Assembly: GCF_029624125.1 (NCBI RefSeq) | Contig: NZ_JARSBN010000011.1 | Coordinates: 1-64,000, forward strand | DNA length: 64,000 nucleotides | From: Winogradskyella marincola | GTDB lineage: Bacteria > Bacteroidota > Bacteroidia > Flavobacteriales > Flavobacteriaceae | Reading direction: 5' to 3' | Part shown: piece by piece, positions 5,360 through 13,748 of the stretch | Layout of the letters: each line of letters begins with the position of its first letter | How positions within the stretch are numbered: the stretch's first letter is position 1 | Program-made: the position numbers and the translations under genes | Notes under the pieces: model-generated | The model's database searches: none | Told to the model about the DNA's origin: nothing | The model's input: only the letters and a program-made list of their open reading frames with translations

Positions 5360-7966
5360 ATGAACTTTAATAACTATACAATAAAGTCGCAAGAAGCCAT
5401 ACAGCAAGCACAACAGCTCGCTCAAAGCCATAGTCATCAACAAATAGAAAACGAGCACATATTCAAAGCACTCTTCGAGGTTGATAAAAACGTACTACCA
5501 TTCATCCTCAAAAAACTAAACGTCAATGTCTCATTACTACAACAAATATTAGACAAAGAGCTACAAAGTTTTGCAAAAGTCTCAGGCGCAGACCTCATAA
5601 TTTCCAGAGAAGCAAGCAAAGCCTTAAACGAAGCCTCAATCATCGCCAAAAAGATGAATGACGATTACGTATCCATAGAACATTTAATCCTGGCTATTTT
5701 TAAGTCCAAAAGCAAAATTGCTCAGATTCTAAAAGACCAAGGAGTCACAGAAACCGGACTAAATTCTGCCATTGAAGAATTACGCAAAGGAGATAGAGTA
5801 ACCTCTCAAAGTCAAGAAGAAACCTATAACTCCTTAAACAAATATGCCAAAAACCTCAACCAGTTAGCCCAAGATGGCAAGCTAGACCCAGTTATTGGTC
5901 GAGATGAAGAGATTCGTAGAATACTCCAAATCCTGTCTCGTCGTACCAAAAACAATCCAATCTTGGTTGGCGAGCCTGGCACAGGTAAAACAGCCATTGC
6001 CGAAGGCTTAGCACACCGTATCATAGATGGTGACGTACCAGAAAACCTAAAAGACAAACAAATCTTTGCACTAGACATGGGAGCCTTAATCGCTGGCGCA
6101 AAATTCAAAGGAGAGTTTGAAGAACGCCTCAAAGCCGTCATCAAAGAAGTCACCACTAGCGAAGGAGACATAGTACTTTTTATAGACGAGATACACACCC
6201 TTGTAGGCGCAGGCGGTGGCCAAGGCGCTATGGATGCCGCAAACATCCTTAAACCTGCATTAGCACGTGGAGAACTAAGAGCCATTGGCGCAACCACTCT
6301 AGATGAATACCAAAAGTACTTTGAGCAAGACAAAGCGCTAGAACGTCGTTTCCAAAAAGTAACCGTTAATGAGCCAGACACAGAGAGTGCCATTTCCATC
6401 CTTCGTGGTATAAAAGAGAAGTACGAAACACACCACAAAGTACGTATCAAAGACGAAGCCATAATTGGCGCAGTAGAGTTATCTAACAGATACATCACAA
6501 ACCGTTTTTTACCAGACAAGGCAATAGACTTAATGGATGAAGCAGCATCTAAATTACGAATGGAAATCAACTCTAAACCCGAAGAGCTAGATGTATTAGA
6601 CCGTAAAATTATGCAGCTCGAAATAGAACACGAAGCCATTAAACGCGAGAAGGATGAAACCAAATTAAAGTCCCTAAAGGCAGAATTAGCTAACCTTAAA
6701 GAAGAACGAAACGAGCTTAATGCAAAGTGGAAATCTGAAAAAGAAACAGTTGAAAACGTTCAAAATATCAAGCAAGAAATAGAAAACTATAAGCTTGAAG
6801 CAGAACGTGCAGAGCGCGAAGGTGATTACGGCAAAGTAGCAGAGCTTAGATATGGTAAAATTAAAGAAGCAACAGAAAAGCTAGAAGCCTACCAAGAGCA
6901 ACTCGCAGAACAGCAAGAAACAGCATTAATTAAAGAAGAAGTAACCTATGAAGATGTAGCCGATGTTGTAGCAAAATGGACAGGCATTCCAGTCACCAAA
7001 ATGATACAAAGCGAGAGAGAAAAGCTACTTAAGCTAGAAGACGAATTGCACAAGCGTGTTGTAGGCCAAGAAGAAGCTATAGAAGCGGTAAGCGATGCAG
7101 TACGTAGATCTAGAGCTGGTTTGCAAAATCCCAACAGACCCATAGGATCGTTCCTATTCTTAGGTACAACAGGTGTAGGTAAAACAGAACTTGCAAAAGC
7201 GTTAGCAGAATACCTCTTCGATGACGAAAATGCAATGACACGTATCGATATGAGCGAATATCAAGAACGCCACGCAGTAAGCAGATTGGTAGGTGCACCT
7301 CCAGGATACGTAGGTTATGATGAAGGCGGTCAACTAACCGAAGCCGTAAGACGCAAACCGTATTCTGTTGTATTGCTAGATGAAATTGAAAAAGCGCACC
7401 CAGACACCTTCAATATATTATTACAAGTATTAGATGAAGGCCGTCTAACCGACAACAAAGGTCGTATTGCAGATTTCAAAAACACCATTATCATCATGAC
7501 CTCAAACATGGGAAGCCATATTATCCAAGAGCGTTTTGAAGCTACAAAAGATATAGAATCTGCCATGGAAGCCGCAAAAGTAGATGTGCTAGGTATATTA
7601 AAGCAAAGTGTAAGACCTGAGTTTTTAAACCGTATAGACGATACCATAATGTTTACCCCTTTAACCAAAGAGAATATTATTGAAATTGTAGACTTGCAGC
7701 TCAAAGGCCTCACTAAGATGATTGCACAACAAGGCATTACTTTTGACGCCACACCAGAAGCAAAAGCCTATTTGGCAGACAAAGGTTACAATCCAGAGTA
7801 TGGTGCAAGGCCTGTAAAACGAGTAATACAAAAAGAAGTACTAAATCAGTTGAGTAAAGAAATCTTAGCAGGTAGAGTAACCACAGACAGTATTATTCTT
7901 TTAGATGAGTTTGATAACAAACTGGTTTTTAGAAACCAAGGAAACATAGTTGTAGAAGAATTATAA
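5360..7966 (+). CDS. clpB: ATP-dependent disaggregase ClpB
   Basis: This Hsp100 chaperone works with DnaK to pull proteins out of aggregates in the cytoplasm. Its 868 aa match the usual family length. Order: Clp N domain (about 1-145), first AAA+ module with Walker A GEPGTGKT near 205 and Walker B VLFIDEIHT, a long coiled-coil middle domain (about 405-525) that separates ClpB from ClpA/ClpC, second AAA+ module with GTTGVGKT near 608 and VVLLDEIEKAHPD, then the C-terminal small domain. It stands alone between the cassette array and the TraB-type gene. A hairpin with a T-run follows at 8041. Identification is secure. Confidence 0.97.
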   Translation: MNFNNYTIKSQEAIQQAQQLAQSHSHQQIENEHIFKALFEVDKNVLPFILKKLNVNVSLLQQILDKELQSFAKVSGADLIISREASKALNEASIIAKKMNDDYVSIEHLILAIFKSKSKIAQILKDQGVTETGLNSAIEELRKGDRVTSQSQEETYNSLNKYAKNLNQLAQDGKLDPVIGRDEEIRRILQILSRRTKNNPILVGEPGTGKTAIAEGLAHRIIDGDVPENLKDKQIFALDMGALIAGAKFKGEFEERLKAVIKEVTTSEGDIVLFIDEIHTLVGAGGGQGAMDAANILKPALARGELRAIGATTLDEYQKYFEQDKALERRFQKVTVNEPDTESAISILRGIKEKYETHHKVRIKDEAIIGAVELSNRYITNRFLPDKAIDLMDEAASKLRMEINSKPEELDVLDRKIMQLEIEHEAIKREKDETKLKSLKAELANLKEERNELNAKWKSEKETVENVQNIKQEIENYKLEAERAEREGDYGKVAELRYGKIKEATEKLEAYQEQLAEQQETALIKEEVTYEDVADVVAKWTGIPVTKMIQSEREKLLKLEDELHKRVVGQEEAIEAVSDAVRRSRAGLQNPNRPIGSFLFLGTTGVGKTELAKALAEYLFDDENAMTRIDMSEYQERHAVSRLVGAPPGYVGYDEGGQLTEAVRRKPYSVVLLDEIEKAHPDTFNILLQVLDEGRLTDNKGRIADFKNTIIIMTSNMGSHIIQERFEATKDIESAMEAAKVDVLGILKQSVRPEFLNRIDDTIMFTPLTKENIIEIVDLQLKGLTKMIAQQGITFDATPEAKAYLADKGYNPEYGARPVKRVIQKEVLNQLSKEILAGRVTTDSIILLDEFDNKLVFRNQGNIVVEEL

Positions 7967-8040
7967 ACAGACTGTAACAATACAGTCCGTAAAGAGTCTT
8001 TATAATGATTGGTTGGTCCTGCTATATTAGCAGGCAGGTA

Positions 8041-8100
8041 AAGCAACACTGAAGTAAATTCGAAAAGCTATCGAACTACAGACGTGTTGCTTGCTTTTTT
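8041..8100 (+). terminator. Probable terminator of clpB
   Basis: AAGCAACAC (8041-8049) pairs with GTGTTGCTT (8084-8092), enclosing a smaller TTCGA/TCGAA hairpin, and is followed by a T-rich run. A second hairpin CCTGCT/AGCAGG lies just upstream at 8017-8034. The two together could also be a short structured 3' RNA. Confidence 0.6.
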
Positions 8101-8169
8101 TGTAACAAATAACTTCTTCAAACTACTAACAGTTATATTTATAAGCATTTACTAAACAAATCTTCTTAC

Positions 8170-9033
8170 ATGAAACGCATTTTATCATTACTTGTTGTAG
8201 CAGCTCTTTCAATATTTTCAACAACAGCTCAAAATCTAGAAAACTCTACACTATGGAAAATTGAAGGAAACGGATTAGAAAAACCATCATATCTTTTCGG
8301 TACTATTCATATCACATGCAATGCCACACTAGAAGACGATGTAAAAAAAGCTCTGGATGAAACCACTCAAATTGTAATGGAATTAGACATGGATGATCCA
8401 AGTATGCAAATGAAGATGATGAAAAGCATATACTTTAAAGATGGAAAAACACTAAAAGATTTTGTTTCAGAAGAAGACTACAAATCAATTGATTCTTTAT
8501 TTATAAATAATATGGGAATGCCTGTAAAGATGCTAGAAAAGGTTAAGCCTTTCTTTCTTAGTTCTATGTTTTTCCCAAAAATGTTAGACTGTCCTATGCA
8601 GTCTTTCGAGTTAGAACTAACAAAAATTGCAAAAGAGCAAGAAGAAGAAATCTATGGTCTAGAAACCCTTGAAGAGCAAATACAGGTTTTTGATGATATA
8701 CCTTTAGAAGACCAGTATGCAGATTTAGTGCGTATGGCTAAGGACAATCTAGAATACGACAAAGAAACTTTTTCAAAAATGCTAAAACTTTATGAGGAAG
8801 AAAACATTACAGCTATTCTAGATATGATGGACGATGACACCAATAAAACAGTTTCAGAGCATCAAGATGTGTTGCTAAAGCAAAGAAATGAAAACTGGAT
8901 TTCTAAAATTGAAGAATACGCAAAAGATCAACCAACCTTCTTTGGTGTTGGTGCTGGCCATTTGCCTGGTAAAAACGGAGTTATTCAACTTCTTAGAAAT
9001 GCAGGATACACAGTTGAAGCTGTACTTAACTAA
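8170..9033 (+). CDS. TraB/GumN family protein, exported
   Basis: This 287-aa protein has a signal peptide (MKRILSLLVVAALSIFSTTAQ). The mature part opens with LWKIEGNGLEKPSYLFGTIH. The GTIH motif near residue 45 and GAGHLPG near 265 are the two conserved metal-site motifs of the TraB/GumN (erythromycin-esterase-like, TIKI) superfamily, members of which are putative metalloproteases. An ELDM motif (about 75) supplies another acidic ligand. Location would be periplasmic. It is a single gene between two terminators. The substrate is unknown. Confidence 0.85.
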   Translation: MKRILSLLVVAALSIFSTTAQNLENSTLWKIEGNGLEKPSYLFGTIHITCNATLEDDVKKALDETTQIVMELDMDDPSMQMKMMKSIYFKDGKTLKDFVSEEDYKSIDSLFINNMGMPVKMLEKVKPFFLSSMFFPKMLDCPMQSFELELTKIAKEQEEEIYGLETLEEQIQVFDDIPLEDQYADLVRMAKDNLEYDKETFSKMLKLYEEENITAILDMMDDDTNKTVSEHQDVLLKQRNENWISKIEEYAKDQPTFFGVGAGHLPGKNGVIQLLRNAGYTVEAVLN

Positions 9034-9035
9034 GT

Positions 9036-9066
9036 AAAAAAAAGAGCCTTTTAAGGCTCTTTTTTT
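9036..9066. terminator. Bidirectional terminator between convergent genes
   Basis: AGAGCC (9043-9048), loop TTTTAA, GGCTCT (9055-9060), with an A-run before and a T-run after. It can serve both the TraB-type gene and the OmpW-type gene that converges on it. Confidence 0.9.
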
Positions 9067-9084
9067 ATTGGATAACTGTCTAGA

Positions 9085-9705
9085 TTAAAACTTCAGACCA
9101 ACACCAAGACCAACTATTAATGGATCTATGCTAACCTCTGATGTGTCTGGATCTCCATTAACAGTAACATCTGTCTTAAGAAATAATTGCTTTATATCTA
9201 AGTTTAAAAACCATTTGTCGTTAAGGGTATAGTCTAAACCTGCTTGCAAAGAAAACCCGAATGCATTATCATATTCAATATCATCTAAATCTCCCTCGTC
9301 AACACCATAAAATATAGTATAGTTAACACCTGCGCCTACATAAGGTTTAAAATTACTAGCATAAAAATGGTATTGCAGATTCAGCGTTGGTGGTAATAAC
9401 CAAACATGGCCCAAATCTAATGCTCCTACTCCATCAACATCTAAATCCACATCATGTTTTGTAGTACCCAAAATTAGTTCTGCTGCCCAATTCTTGTTAA
9501 AAAAATAAGTAAAGTCCAACTCAGGAACAAAAGCTGTACTTAAATCTACATCTGCGCCATCTATATCATCTCCTGGAGAAGGTATTACAGAAATTAATCT
9601 TAAACGTGCTTGCCACTTATTATAATCATTGGCAGCATCTGTATCTTGTGCATTTAGACTAAAAGTTAACCCTATTAATAATGCGAATAATAATAAATTT
9701 TTCAT
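9085..9705 (-). CDS. OmpW-family outer-membrane beta-barrel protein
   Basis: This 206-aa protein has a signal peptide ending SLNAQ. OmpW hallmarks are visible in order: WQARLRLISVIPSPGDD at the first strand, LDFTYFFNKNWAAELILGTTKH, LPPTLNLQYHF, KPYVGAGVNYT, and a final strand LIVGLGVGLKF ending in aromatic Phe as expected for BAM-inserted barrels. OmpW proteins form small eight-stranded barrels with a hydrophobic channel; the ligand is not known here. It is monocistronic and convergent with the TraB-type gene. Confidence 0.88.
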   Translation of the reverse strand: MKNLLLFALLIGLTFSLNAQDTDAANDYNKWQARLRLISVIPSPGDDIDGADVDLSTAFVPELDFTYFFNKNWAAELILGTTKHDVDLDVDGVGALDLGHVWLLPPTLNLQYHFYASNFKPYVGAGVNYTIFYGVDEGDLDDIEYDNAFGFSLQAGLDYTLNDKWFLNLDIKQLFLKTDVTVNGDPDTSEVSIDPLIVGLGVGLKF

Positions 9706-10038
9706 GTTAAAGTATTTAAATTTCTCACAAAAATAGATGCTTAAAAAGCCTTAAATACTAACAATTATCATGTACTATTAAAAATAGAAAACGTAACCAA
9801 CCCTTACTATTTAGAAATAAAAAGCTATATTTCAAACAATTAACACCAAAAAAGGCTCTTTTCGACGAAATGCGCAATTAATTTTTACACAAGCAATGCA
9901 TTTTAACGGATTTATTATTAATTTTGTCGAGCTATTTAATTCCAACCATACTTAAGAAACGATTAATCTTGTTATAGTTTTTCCCTCAAAAATGGGAATT
10001 ACTATAGGCAAATATTTTATTAACCTACTTATAAAAAC
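9706..10038. other. 333-bp intergenic region between divergent genes
   Basis: This AT-rich stretch separates the divergent OmpW-type gene and deoC. It must hold both promoters. TAATTTTG at 9919-9926 matches the Bacteroidota -7 consensus TAnnTTTG for the deoC direction, but no TTG lies at the expected -33 distance. I see no RNA gene or repeat. Confidence 0.4.
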
Positions 10039-10701
10039 ATGGAATTGAACAAATATATAGATCACACCTTACTAAGCTCATCAGCTACAGAAACCGACAT
10101 TTTAAAGCTATGCGAAGAAGCTCTAAAACATAATTTTTACTCTGTTTGTGTAAACAGTTGTTATGTTCCTATCGCCAAACAAGCCTTAGGTCGTTCTGAG
10201 GTAAAGGTCTGTACTGTTGTTGGTTTTCCTCTAGGTGCTATGTCTACGGAAGCTAAAATTTTTGAAGCCAAAAAAGCAATAGAGCAAGGTGCTTCTGAAA
10301 TAGATATGGTAATGAATATTGGTCGTCTTAAAAGCAAAAATTATGTTGCTGTACTTAAAGACATCAGTGATGTTAAACGTGCTATTGGTCTAACACCTCT
10401 TAAAGTTATTTTAGAAATAAGCGAACTTTCTAAAAATGAAATTGTAAAAGCATGCGAAATCTGTATTGATGCTAAAGCAGATTTTATAAAAACATCTACA
10501 GGTTTTTCTAAAAGCGGCGCTACGCTTACTGCTGTAAAAATCATGAAAAAAACCGTAAAAGATCAATTAAAAATTAAAGCTTCTGGAGGTATTAGAGATG
10601 CAGAAACTGCTCTAAAATACATAGAAGTTGGTGTGCACAGAATAGGTGCTTCTTCTGGTGTTGCTATGATGACAAATCTAACTTCAAATTCGGCTTACTA
10701 A
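10039..10701 (+). CDS. deoC: Deoxyribose-phosphate aldolase
   Basis: This class I aldolase splits 2-deoxyribose-5-phosphate into glyceraldehyde-3-phosphate and acetaldehyde in deoxynucleoside salvage. Its 220 aa are the normal length. It starts YIDHTLL, a family signature. The Schiff-base lysine lies in FIKTSTGF (about 156) and the second lysine in KASGGIR (about 180); the catalytic Asp is in EIDMVMNIG (about 92). The next gene, deoD, starts 28 bp downstream and supplies the same pathway, so the two are probably one transcript. Confidence 0.96.
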   Translation: MELNKYIDHTLLSSSATETDILKLCEEALKHNFYSVCVNSCYVPIAKQALGRSEVKVCTVVGFPLGAMSTEAKIFEAKKAIEQGASEIDMVMNIGRLKSKNYVAVLKDISDVKRAIGLTPLKVILEISELSKNEIVKACEICIDAKADFIKTSTGFSKSGATLTAVKIMKKTVKDQLKIKASGGIRDAETALKYIEVGVHRIGASSGVAMMTNLTSNSAY

Positions 10702-10729
10702 TTTAAAGCGCTTTGCTTAACTTTACAGC

Positions 10730-11428
10730 ATGAGTGTACATATTGGCGCCAAAAAAGGCGATATAGCAGAGACTATTTTATTACCTGGAGATCCTCTTAG
10801 AGCTAAGTGGATAGCTGAAACTTTTTTTGAAAATCCCGTTTGTTTTAACGAAGTAAGAGGCATGTATGGCTATACAGGTACTTATCAAGGCAAACGCATA
10901 TCTACAATGGGTTCTGGCATGGGAATACCTAGTATTTCTATCTATGCCAATGAACTTATAAAAGACTTTGGTGTAAAAAACCTTATAAGAGTTGGTAGTG
11001 CTGGTTCGTATCAAAAACACGTTAAAATTAGAGATGTTGTATTAGCCATGGCTGCATCATCTACATCTGGTGTTAACGAGTTGCGTTTTGGAGGTGCAGA
11101 CTACGCTCCTACCGCAGATTTTGGTTTGTTCTTAAAAGCAGTAAAAGCTGCCGAAGCTAAGAATATTCCCTTCCATGCTGGCAATGTTTTGTCTTCAGAT
11201 GAATTTTATGAAGACAATATAGAGGCCTATAAAAAATGGTCTAAGTTTGGTGTACTTTGTGTAGAGATGGAAGCTGCAGGACTTTACACTGTTGCTGCTA
11301 AGCACAATGCAAATGCGCTTGCTATTCTTACCATTTCAGATTCTTTAGTTACAGGAGAAAAAACCACAAGTAAAGAACGAGAGACCACATTTAAGCAAAT
11401 GATTGAAATTGCACTAGACCTGGCATAG
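10730..11428 (+). CDS. deoD: Purine nucleoside phosphorylase, DeoD type
   Basis: It cleaves purine (deoxy)ribonucleosides with phosphate to base and (deoxy)ribose-1-phosphate. Its 232 aa match the hexameric DeoD (PNP-II) type. Visible motifs are [14 protein letters not shown] near the start (phosphate site), [12 protein letters not shown] (about 62), SSDEFYED (about 155), [12 protein letters not shown] (about 180) and ISDSLVTGE (about 205), where the Asp protonates the base. It is preceded by deoC at 28 bp, and together they catabolise deoxynucleosides. No DeoR-type regulator is visible nearby. Confidence 0.95.
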   Translation: MSVHIGAKKGDIAETILLPGDPLRAKWIAETFFENPVCFNEVRGMYGYTGTYQGKRISTMGSGMGIPSISIYANELIKDFGVKNLIRVGSAGSYQKHVKIRDVVLAMAASSTSGVNELRFGGADYAPTADFGLFLKAVKAAEAKNIPFHAGNVLSSDEFYEDNIEAYKKWSKFGVLCVEMEAAGLYTVAAKHNANALAILTISDSLVTGEKTTSKERETTFKQMIEIALDLA

Positions 11429-11504
11429 ATTTAACATTTTACCCAAGGCAAAAACAATATTAAATCATTAATTTTAAGCAATTTAACATCAATCAACTTA
11501 AAAA

Positions 11505-12017
11505 ATGAAGTCATTAGTTCTTTCACTACTATTATTAGTCTCGGTTAATATTTTTGCTCAAGAAACCCAAAACAATATTCCAGAAACAACAACGTATTAT
11601 CTCATAAGACACGCTGAAAAAGATAAGTCTGACAAAGCAGATAAAAATCCACATCTAACCGAAGCTGGTAAAAAGCGTGCAGAAAAATGGGCTAGTGTTT
11701 TTGAAGAGATTAAATTCGATATCGTCTACTCTACCAATTACAACAGAACAATTGAAACAGCACAACCCACAGCCAAGGCCAATGATCTAGAGATTACTTT
11801 GTATGACCCTAGAAATCTAAATTCTGAAGATTTTACAAAAGAAGCCTATGGAAAAACTGTATTAATTGTTGGGCACAGCAACACAACACCAATGCTAGCA
11901 AATGCTTTACTGAATGACAAAAAATACAATCAAATAGACGAAAGCAATAATGCCAACCTCTACATTGTAACAATAACAAGCAACAGCAAGAGTTCTACAC
12001 TTCTTAAAATTGAATAA
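11505..12017 (+). CDS. Exported histidine phosphatase (SixA/phosphoglycerate mutase-like)
   Basis: This 170-aa protein has a signal peptide (MKSLVLSLLLLVSVNIFAQ). TYYLIRHAEK carries the RH catalytic motif of the histidine phosphatase superfamily, with Ala in place of the usual Gly as in SixA-type members. YSTNYNRTIETAQP gives the second Arg, and LIVGHSNT the second catalytic His. With a signal peptide it should act in the periplasm on phosphate esters; the substrate is unknown. It follows deoD by 76 bp and may be read with it, but has its own upstream A-rich leader. Confidence 0.88.
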   Translation: MKSLVLSLLLLVSVNIFAQETQNNIPETTTYYLIRHAEKDKSDKADKNPHLTEAGKKRAEKWASVFEEIKFDIVYSTNYNRTIETAQPTAKANDLEITLYDPRNLNSEDFTKEAYGKTVLIVGHSNTTPMLANALLNDKKYNQIDESNNANLYIVTITSNSKSSTLLKIE

Positions 12018-12041
12018 AAAACTTTCGTTTCTTAAACCCAT

Positions 12042-12074
12042 ATTTTTGCATTTTACCTATTTACCGTAAATAGT
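12042..12074 (+). promoter_or_regulatory. Possible promoter and operator of the five-gene unit
   Basis: TATTTTTG at 12042-12049 fits the Bacteroidota -7 element TAnnTTTG. A 7-3-7 palindrome CTATTTA-CCG-TAAATAG follows at 12058-12074, where transcription would start, so a repressor could bind over the start. No TTG is found at the ideal -33 spacing. The first gene starts 87 bp further on. Confidence 0.3.
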
Positions 12075-12161
12075 ATCAATACACAGATAAAAAAATTAAT
12101 TTCTAAAAATAAATAACTAGTTTTGAGAACATTAATTATAAAAGATTGATTTAAACTATTT

Positions 12162-12908
12162 ATGAAAACTGTAATGTTGTTAGGTGGCACCAAAGGTGTT
12201 GGAAAAGAAATACTTAAGGCCAGCTTAAAAAAAGGATATAATGTAGCTTTTTGTAGTAGAAACACAGAAGAAGGTAAAGAAATTATAGAATCCTCTAACA
12301 ACAAAGATCAGTTATATTTTCATAAAATTGATCTTAATTCTATTGAAGGAATAGAAGATTACTACAAAGAAACCATAAAACGTTTCAAAAAAATTGATGC
12401 ATTAATTATATATGCTGGTATTACACCTGTGGCTTCATTAATAGATACAGACGAAGACACTTATGATAAAGTGTTTAACGTTAATCTTAAGGCACCCTAT
12501 TTTTTATTAAAACATGTTTTAAGATCTATGATAGAAAATAATGGAGGCTCTGTTGTTTTCTTTGGTTCTGCACACATGGATTATGGGCAGGAAGACCGTA
12601 CAGCATATGCATTAACCAAAGGAACATTATATACACTCTCTACTCATATTGCTCATCATTATGCCAAACATGGTATCAGATCTAATTATCTGGTAATGGG
12701 ATGGACAAGTACAGAAGGTGAACTTCAACTTCGTAAACAAGAAGGTATAAGCGAAGAACAATTAAAAAACGACGCTGGAAACATAATACCTATGGGACGT
12801 ATGCTTACACCTAACGATCCTGTACCAGCCGTTATGTATTTTATTTCAGACGATTCTGCAATGACAACAGGATCTATCATTAGAATAACTGGAGGAGAGT
12901 ATATTTAA
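12162..12908 (+). CDS. Short-chain dehydrogenase/reductase, first gene of the sugar-acid unit
   Basis: This 248-aa classical SDR has GGTKGVGKEIL at the N-terminus (NAD(P)-binding Gly motif, GxxxGxG), IYAGI near 85, the catalytic Ser in VVFFGSAH (about 140), YALTK (about 153, the YxxxK pair), and a C-terminal GSIIRITGGEYI typical of SDR ends. The substrate is unknown. The following genes (SMP-30-type lactonase, GT2, ATP-grasp, KduD-like SDR) start within 10-50 bp of each other, and the second SDR in the unit suggests paired oxidation and reduction of a sugar or sugar acid. Confidence 0.85.
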   Translation: MKTVMLLGGTKGVGKEILKASLKKGYNVAFCSRNTEEGKEIIESSNNKDQLYFHKIDLNSIEGIEDYYKETIKRFKKIDALIIYAGITPVASLIDTDEDTYDKVFNVNLKAPYFLLKHVLRSMIENNGGSVVFFGSAHMDYGQEDRTAYALTKGTLYTLSTHIAHHYAKHGIRSNYLVMGWTSTEGELQLRKQEGISEEQLKNDAGNIIPMGRMLTPNDPVPAVMYFISDDSAMTTGSIIRITGGEYI

Positions 12909-12918
12909 GAAACATGTA

Positions 12919-13746
12919 ATGACAAAAAACTTAATTTACTTTTCTCAATCTGCAGAACTTTTTGAAGGTCCTATTTTCGATTTTAAACATCAGCTATTAT
13001 ATTTTGTTTCAATCCTAGATGGATTGGTATATTGTTATAATCCTAATACTAAAGAAATTTTAAGTATAAAGTTAGATTCACCTTCAAGCAACGTTTATGT
13101 TGTATCTAAAAAAGTTGTTCTGGTTGCTTCAAAAAATGGATTTTACGAAATAGATTTTAATACCCTAAAATCTACTTTCAAATTTCAGATAGATATAGCT
13201 AAAAATGCACGCTATAATGATGGTATAGAAGACTCCTCAGGAAGATATATTATTGGCACAATGGGATATCCTGAAGTCATTAACGGAATAGGAAATGTGT
13301 ATTCTTACCATAATGGTGCATCTAAAGTGATTATTGAAAACACTACTATTTCTAACGGATTAGCATTTTCTGACGATAATAAAACGCTTTATTTTATTGA
13401 CACACCAACAAAGAAAGTTGCCAAGTACAACTATAACATTGAAACAGGTAATGTTGAGTTTATTGATTATGTCATAGAATTTAATGGAGATGGCAGTCCG
13501 GACGGAATGTGCATAGACAAAAACGGTATGCTATGGATTGCAGAATGGGGAGGAGCTTGTGTTTCGCAATGGAATCCTTCAACTGGAAAAAAAATTAATG
13601 AAATTTCCCTTCCATTTATAAATGTAACATCTTGTTGTTTTGATGATAAAGCAAACTTATACATCACAACAGCGAAAAATGATAAAGTTAATGGCTATGA
13701 AAAAGGTAGTGGGTTATTTTATGTAGAAATAAATCAAGATATATAA
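12919..13746 (+). CDS. SMP-30/gluconolactonase-like beta-propeller
   Basis: This 275-aa protein of the SMP-30/LRE family hydrolyses sugar lactones in its characterised members. Visible signs are LFEGPIFDFKHQLLYFVSI at the N-terminus (the metal-binding Glu in EGP), ARYNDGIEDSSGRYIIGTMG (about 94, Asn ligand and the DG motif), TISNGLAFSDD (about 143, second Asn) and GSPDGMCIDKNGMLWIAEW (about 192, Asp). All expected metal ligands are present, so it is likely active. There is no signal peptide, so it is cytoplasmic. It starts 10 bp after the SDR gene and ends 2 bp before the GT2 start. A lactonase between two dehydrogenases fits oxidation of an aldose to its acid. Confidence 0.85.
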   Translation: MTKNLIYFSQSAELFEGPIFDFKHQLLYFVSILDGLVYCYNPNTKEILSIKLDSPSSNVYVVSKKVVLVASKNGFYEIDFNTLKSTFKFQIDIAKNARYNDGIEDSSGRYIIGTMGYPEVINGIGNVYSYHNGASKVIIENTTISNGLAFSDDNKTLYFIDTPTKKVAKYNYNIETGNVEFIDYVIEFNGDGSPDGMCIDKNGMLWIAEWGGACVSQWNPSTGKKINEISLPFINVTSCCFDDKANLYITTAKNDKVNGYEKGSGLFYVEINQDI

Positions 13747-13748
13747 GT

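Noticed and set aside
5824..6663. 279-aa minus-strand frame inside clpB
   Set aside because: Antisense to a well-conserved gene; the protein is Ser-rich and matches nothing.
7980..8100. tRNA gene after clpB
   Set aside because: Hairpins present but no T-loop (GTTCRANNY) or acceptor pairing.
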